A stretch of DNA of 64,000 nt from Paraburkholderia sp. BCC1886 (lineage in GTDB: Bacteria; Pseudomonadota; Gammaproteobacteria; Burkholderiales; Burkholderiaceae): NCBI RefSeq assembly GCF_900996245.1, contig NZ_CAAJGK010000052.1, positions 248,001-312,000 of the forward strand, in the 5' to 3' direction. Position numbers and translations under genes: made by a program. The notes under the pieces were generated by a model. The model saw only the letters and a program-made list of their open reading frames with translations. It was not told the origin of the DNA and searched no databases. Position 1 is the stretch's first letter; the number at the start of each line of letters is the position of its first letter. This document shows, piece by piece, positions 62,623 to 64,000 of the stretch.

Positions 62623-62637
62623 CGCACAATTTGTGCG
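62623..62637. promoter_or_regulatory. Perfect palindrome CGCACAATTTGTGCG between divergent genes
   Basis: A 7-bp perfect inverted repeat around one central base. It lies between the aminotransferase and dehydrogenase starts and shares the TTGTGCG core with the gcvPA promoter region. It is a likely operator. Confidence 0.55.
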
Positions 62638-62719
62638 CATTGCGTCATTTTGGGCGATATGAGAACATAAATCAACGAAACGAAAACCTGTTCGACGCCC
62701 AACCAAGGAAATTTCAACG

Positions 62720-64000
62720 ATGCTGACACTCAACGACCCGACCCTGCTCAAACAGGCTCTCTATCTGAATGGCGAATGGATCGACCGGACAGAGGCGGGT
62801 TTTATCGAAGTCGTCAATCCGTCGAGCGGTGCCGTCATCGGCAAAGTGCCGAAAGCAAGCCGCGCGATGACCGCCGATGCGATCACCAAAGCGAATAAAG
62901 TGCTGCGCGCATGGAGCGCACGCCCTGCGGCAGAACGTTCGCAGATTATCCGTCGCTGGTTCGATCTGATCGTGGCGCATGTCGACGATCTCGCTCGCAT
63001 CCTGACTGCCGAGCAAGGCAAGCCGCTCGCGGAAGCGCGCGGCGAGATCCTGTATGGCGCCGCTTTCTTCGAGTGGTATGCGGAAGACGCGAAGCGTCTC
63101 TACGGTGAGGTGCTGCAAGCGCCGAGCGCCGGCAAACGCATGCTGGTGCTGCGTCAGCCGATCGGCGTGTGCGCAGCCATCACGCCGTGGAATTTTCCGA
63201 TGGCGATGATCCCGCGCAAGGCCGCGCCCGCGCTCGCCGCCGGTTGCACGATGGTGCTCAAGCCCGCAAGCGCGACGCCTTTTTCGGCGCTTGCGCTGGC
63301 CGAACTGGCGCATCGCGCCGGCCTGCCCGCAGGCGTCTTCAGCGTGTTGACGGGCGCCGCATCCGAGGTTGGCGACGAACTCGCGACCCATCCGCTGGTG
63401 CGCAAGCTCACCTTCACGGGGTCGACCGAAGTCGGCCGCTCTTTGATGCAGAAAGCGTCGGGCACCATCAAGAAGGTCGCGATGGAACTGGGCGGCAACG
63501 CGCCGTTGATCGTGTTCGACGATGCGGATGTCGAGGTCGCCGTGGCCGGCACGATCGCCTCGAAGTTCCGCAATATGGGTCAGACCTGTGTATGCGCGAA
63601 TCGCATCTACGTGCAGGCGGGCATTCACGACCGCTACGTGGAAGCGTTGACGCGCGCCGTGAATGCACTGAAGGTCGGCGACGGTTTCGGCGCGGACGTG
63701 ACGCAAGGTCCGCTAATCGACGACGACGCGGTGGCGAAGGTCGAAGAACACGTCGCCGATGCGCTCGCTCAAGGCGCCAAGATCGCGGCAGGCGGCAAGC
63801 GCCACGCGCTCGGCCGCTCGTTCTACGAACCGACGGTGCTCACCGGCGTCACCCGCTCGATGAAAGTGGCGATCGAAGAAACCTTCGGACCGGTTGCGCC
63901 GATTTTCCGCTTCGATACCGAAGAAGAAGCCGTCACAGCCGCGAATGACACCGAATTCGGTCTGGCCGCCTATTTCTTCACGCGCGACAACGCGCGCGTC
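62720..64000 (+). CDS. gabD: NAD(P)-dependent succinate-semialdehyde dehydrogenase, 5' part
   Basis: The first 427 codons of an aldehyde dehydrogenase, cut by the window end. ATG 62720 opens MLTLNDPTLLKQALYLNGEW. Visible motifs are the NAD-site PWNFPMAMIPRK, the TGSTEVGR turn, the catalytic Glu in MELGGNAPLIVFDDAD and the catalytic Cys in NMGQTCVCANR (CxC, as in GabD-type enzymes). The full protein should be about 480-490 residues. It oxidises succinate semialdehyde to succinate and fits the neighbouring aminotransferase in a GABA-type pathway. Confidence 0.92.
   Translation, partial: MLTLNDPTLLKQALYLNGEWIDRTEAGFIEVVNPSSGAVIGKVPKASRAMTADAITKANKVLRAWSARPAAERSQIIRRWFDLIVAHVDDLARILTAEQGKPLAEARGEILYGAAFFEWYAEDAKRLYGEVLQAPSAGKRMLVLRQPIGVCAAITPWNFPMAMIPRKAAPALAAGCTMVLKPASATPFSALALAELAHRAGLPAGVFSVLTGAASEVGDELATHPLVRKLTFTGSTEVGRSLMQKASGTIKKVAMELGGNAPLIVFDDADVEVAVAGTIASKFRNMGQTCVCANRIYVQAGIHDRYVEALTRAVNALKVGDGFGADVTQGPLIDDDAVAKVEEHVADALAQGAKIAAGGKRHALGRSFYEPTVLTGVTRSMKVAIEETFGPVAPIFRFDTEEEAVTAANDTEFGLAAYFFTRDNARV

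Overview
The window looks like a piece of a high-GC betaproteobacterial main chromosome, most probably Paraburkholderia (Burkholderiaceae). The reasons are the gene blocks gatCAB / mreBCD-mrdA-rodA, def-fmt-lysE-htpX-rsmB-DUF4390-ntrY-ntrX and queC-queE-queD, the codon bias, and protein sequences that read as Burkholderia-type throughout. No prophage, insertion sequence or CRISPR array is visible.

Layout. 1-1331: end of an AmpG-like permease and an M48 metalloprotease. 1353-6455 (minus): exonuclease III, a PPK2 kinase and the gatC-gatA-gatB amidotransferase operon. 6908-13364 (plus): the rod-shape/elongasome operon mreB-mreC-mreD-mrdA-rodA. 13445-16962 (minus): a Sel1-repeat protein overlapping an HpcH/HpaI aldolase, then the preQ0 genes queD, queE, queC. 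17287-17362 (minus): tRNA-Phe. 17458-26010 (minus): an NtrX/NtrY-like two-component pair, DUF4390 protein, rsmB, htpX, a LysE-type exporter, fmt and def. 26254-30827 (plus): dprA, a thioredoxin-like protein and topB. 30954-37195: a LysR regulator, GTP-dependent PEP carboxykinase, a D-2-hydroxyacid dehydrogenase behind a perfect CRP-type palindrome, a patatin-like lipase and a hotdog thioesterase. 37196-37271: tRNA-Lys.

37364-55448 (minus) is the most interesting part: an ~18 kb, tightly packed operon that I read as a machine for making, exporting, O-acetylating and trimming cellulose. Its order is bcsD, bcsP-like, bcsA, two different bcsB genes in tandem, bcsC, an SGNH protein (WssF-like), algF-like, algI-like and algJ/algX-like acetylation genes (the wssFGHI type of module), and finally a GH44 endoglucanase. 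The usual GH8 bcsZ and the usual bcsQ are absent. The first BcsB has lost all cysteines found in the second. A sequence closely resembling a flagellar sigma-28 promoter lies just upstream of bcsD.

55926-64000 is a catabolic cluster in alternating orientation: a 3-hydroxyacyl-CoA dehydrogenase-like protein and an AcoX/NAD-kinase-like protein (minus), a two-subunit glycine decarboxylase P-protein without GcvH or GcvT nearby (plus), a class III aminotransferase (minus) and a succinate-semialdehyde dehydrogenase running off the window end (plus). Its two divergent promoter regions share TTGTGCG-type repeats, which suggests one common regulator.

No computation was run. All family calls are from reading the translated sequences, and starts were chosen by hand from ribosome-binding sites and gene overlaps.
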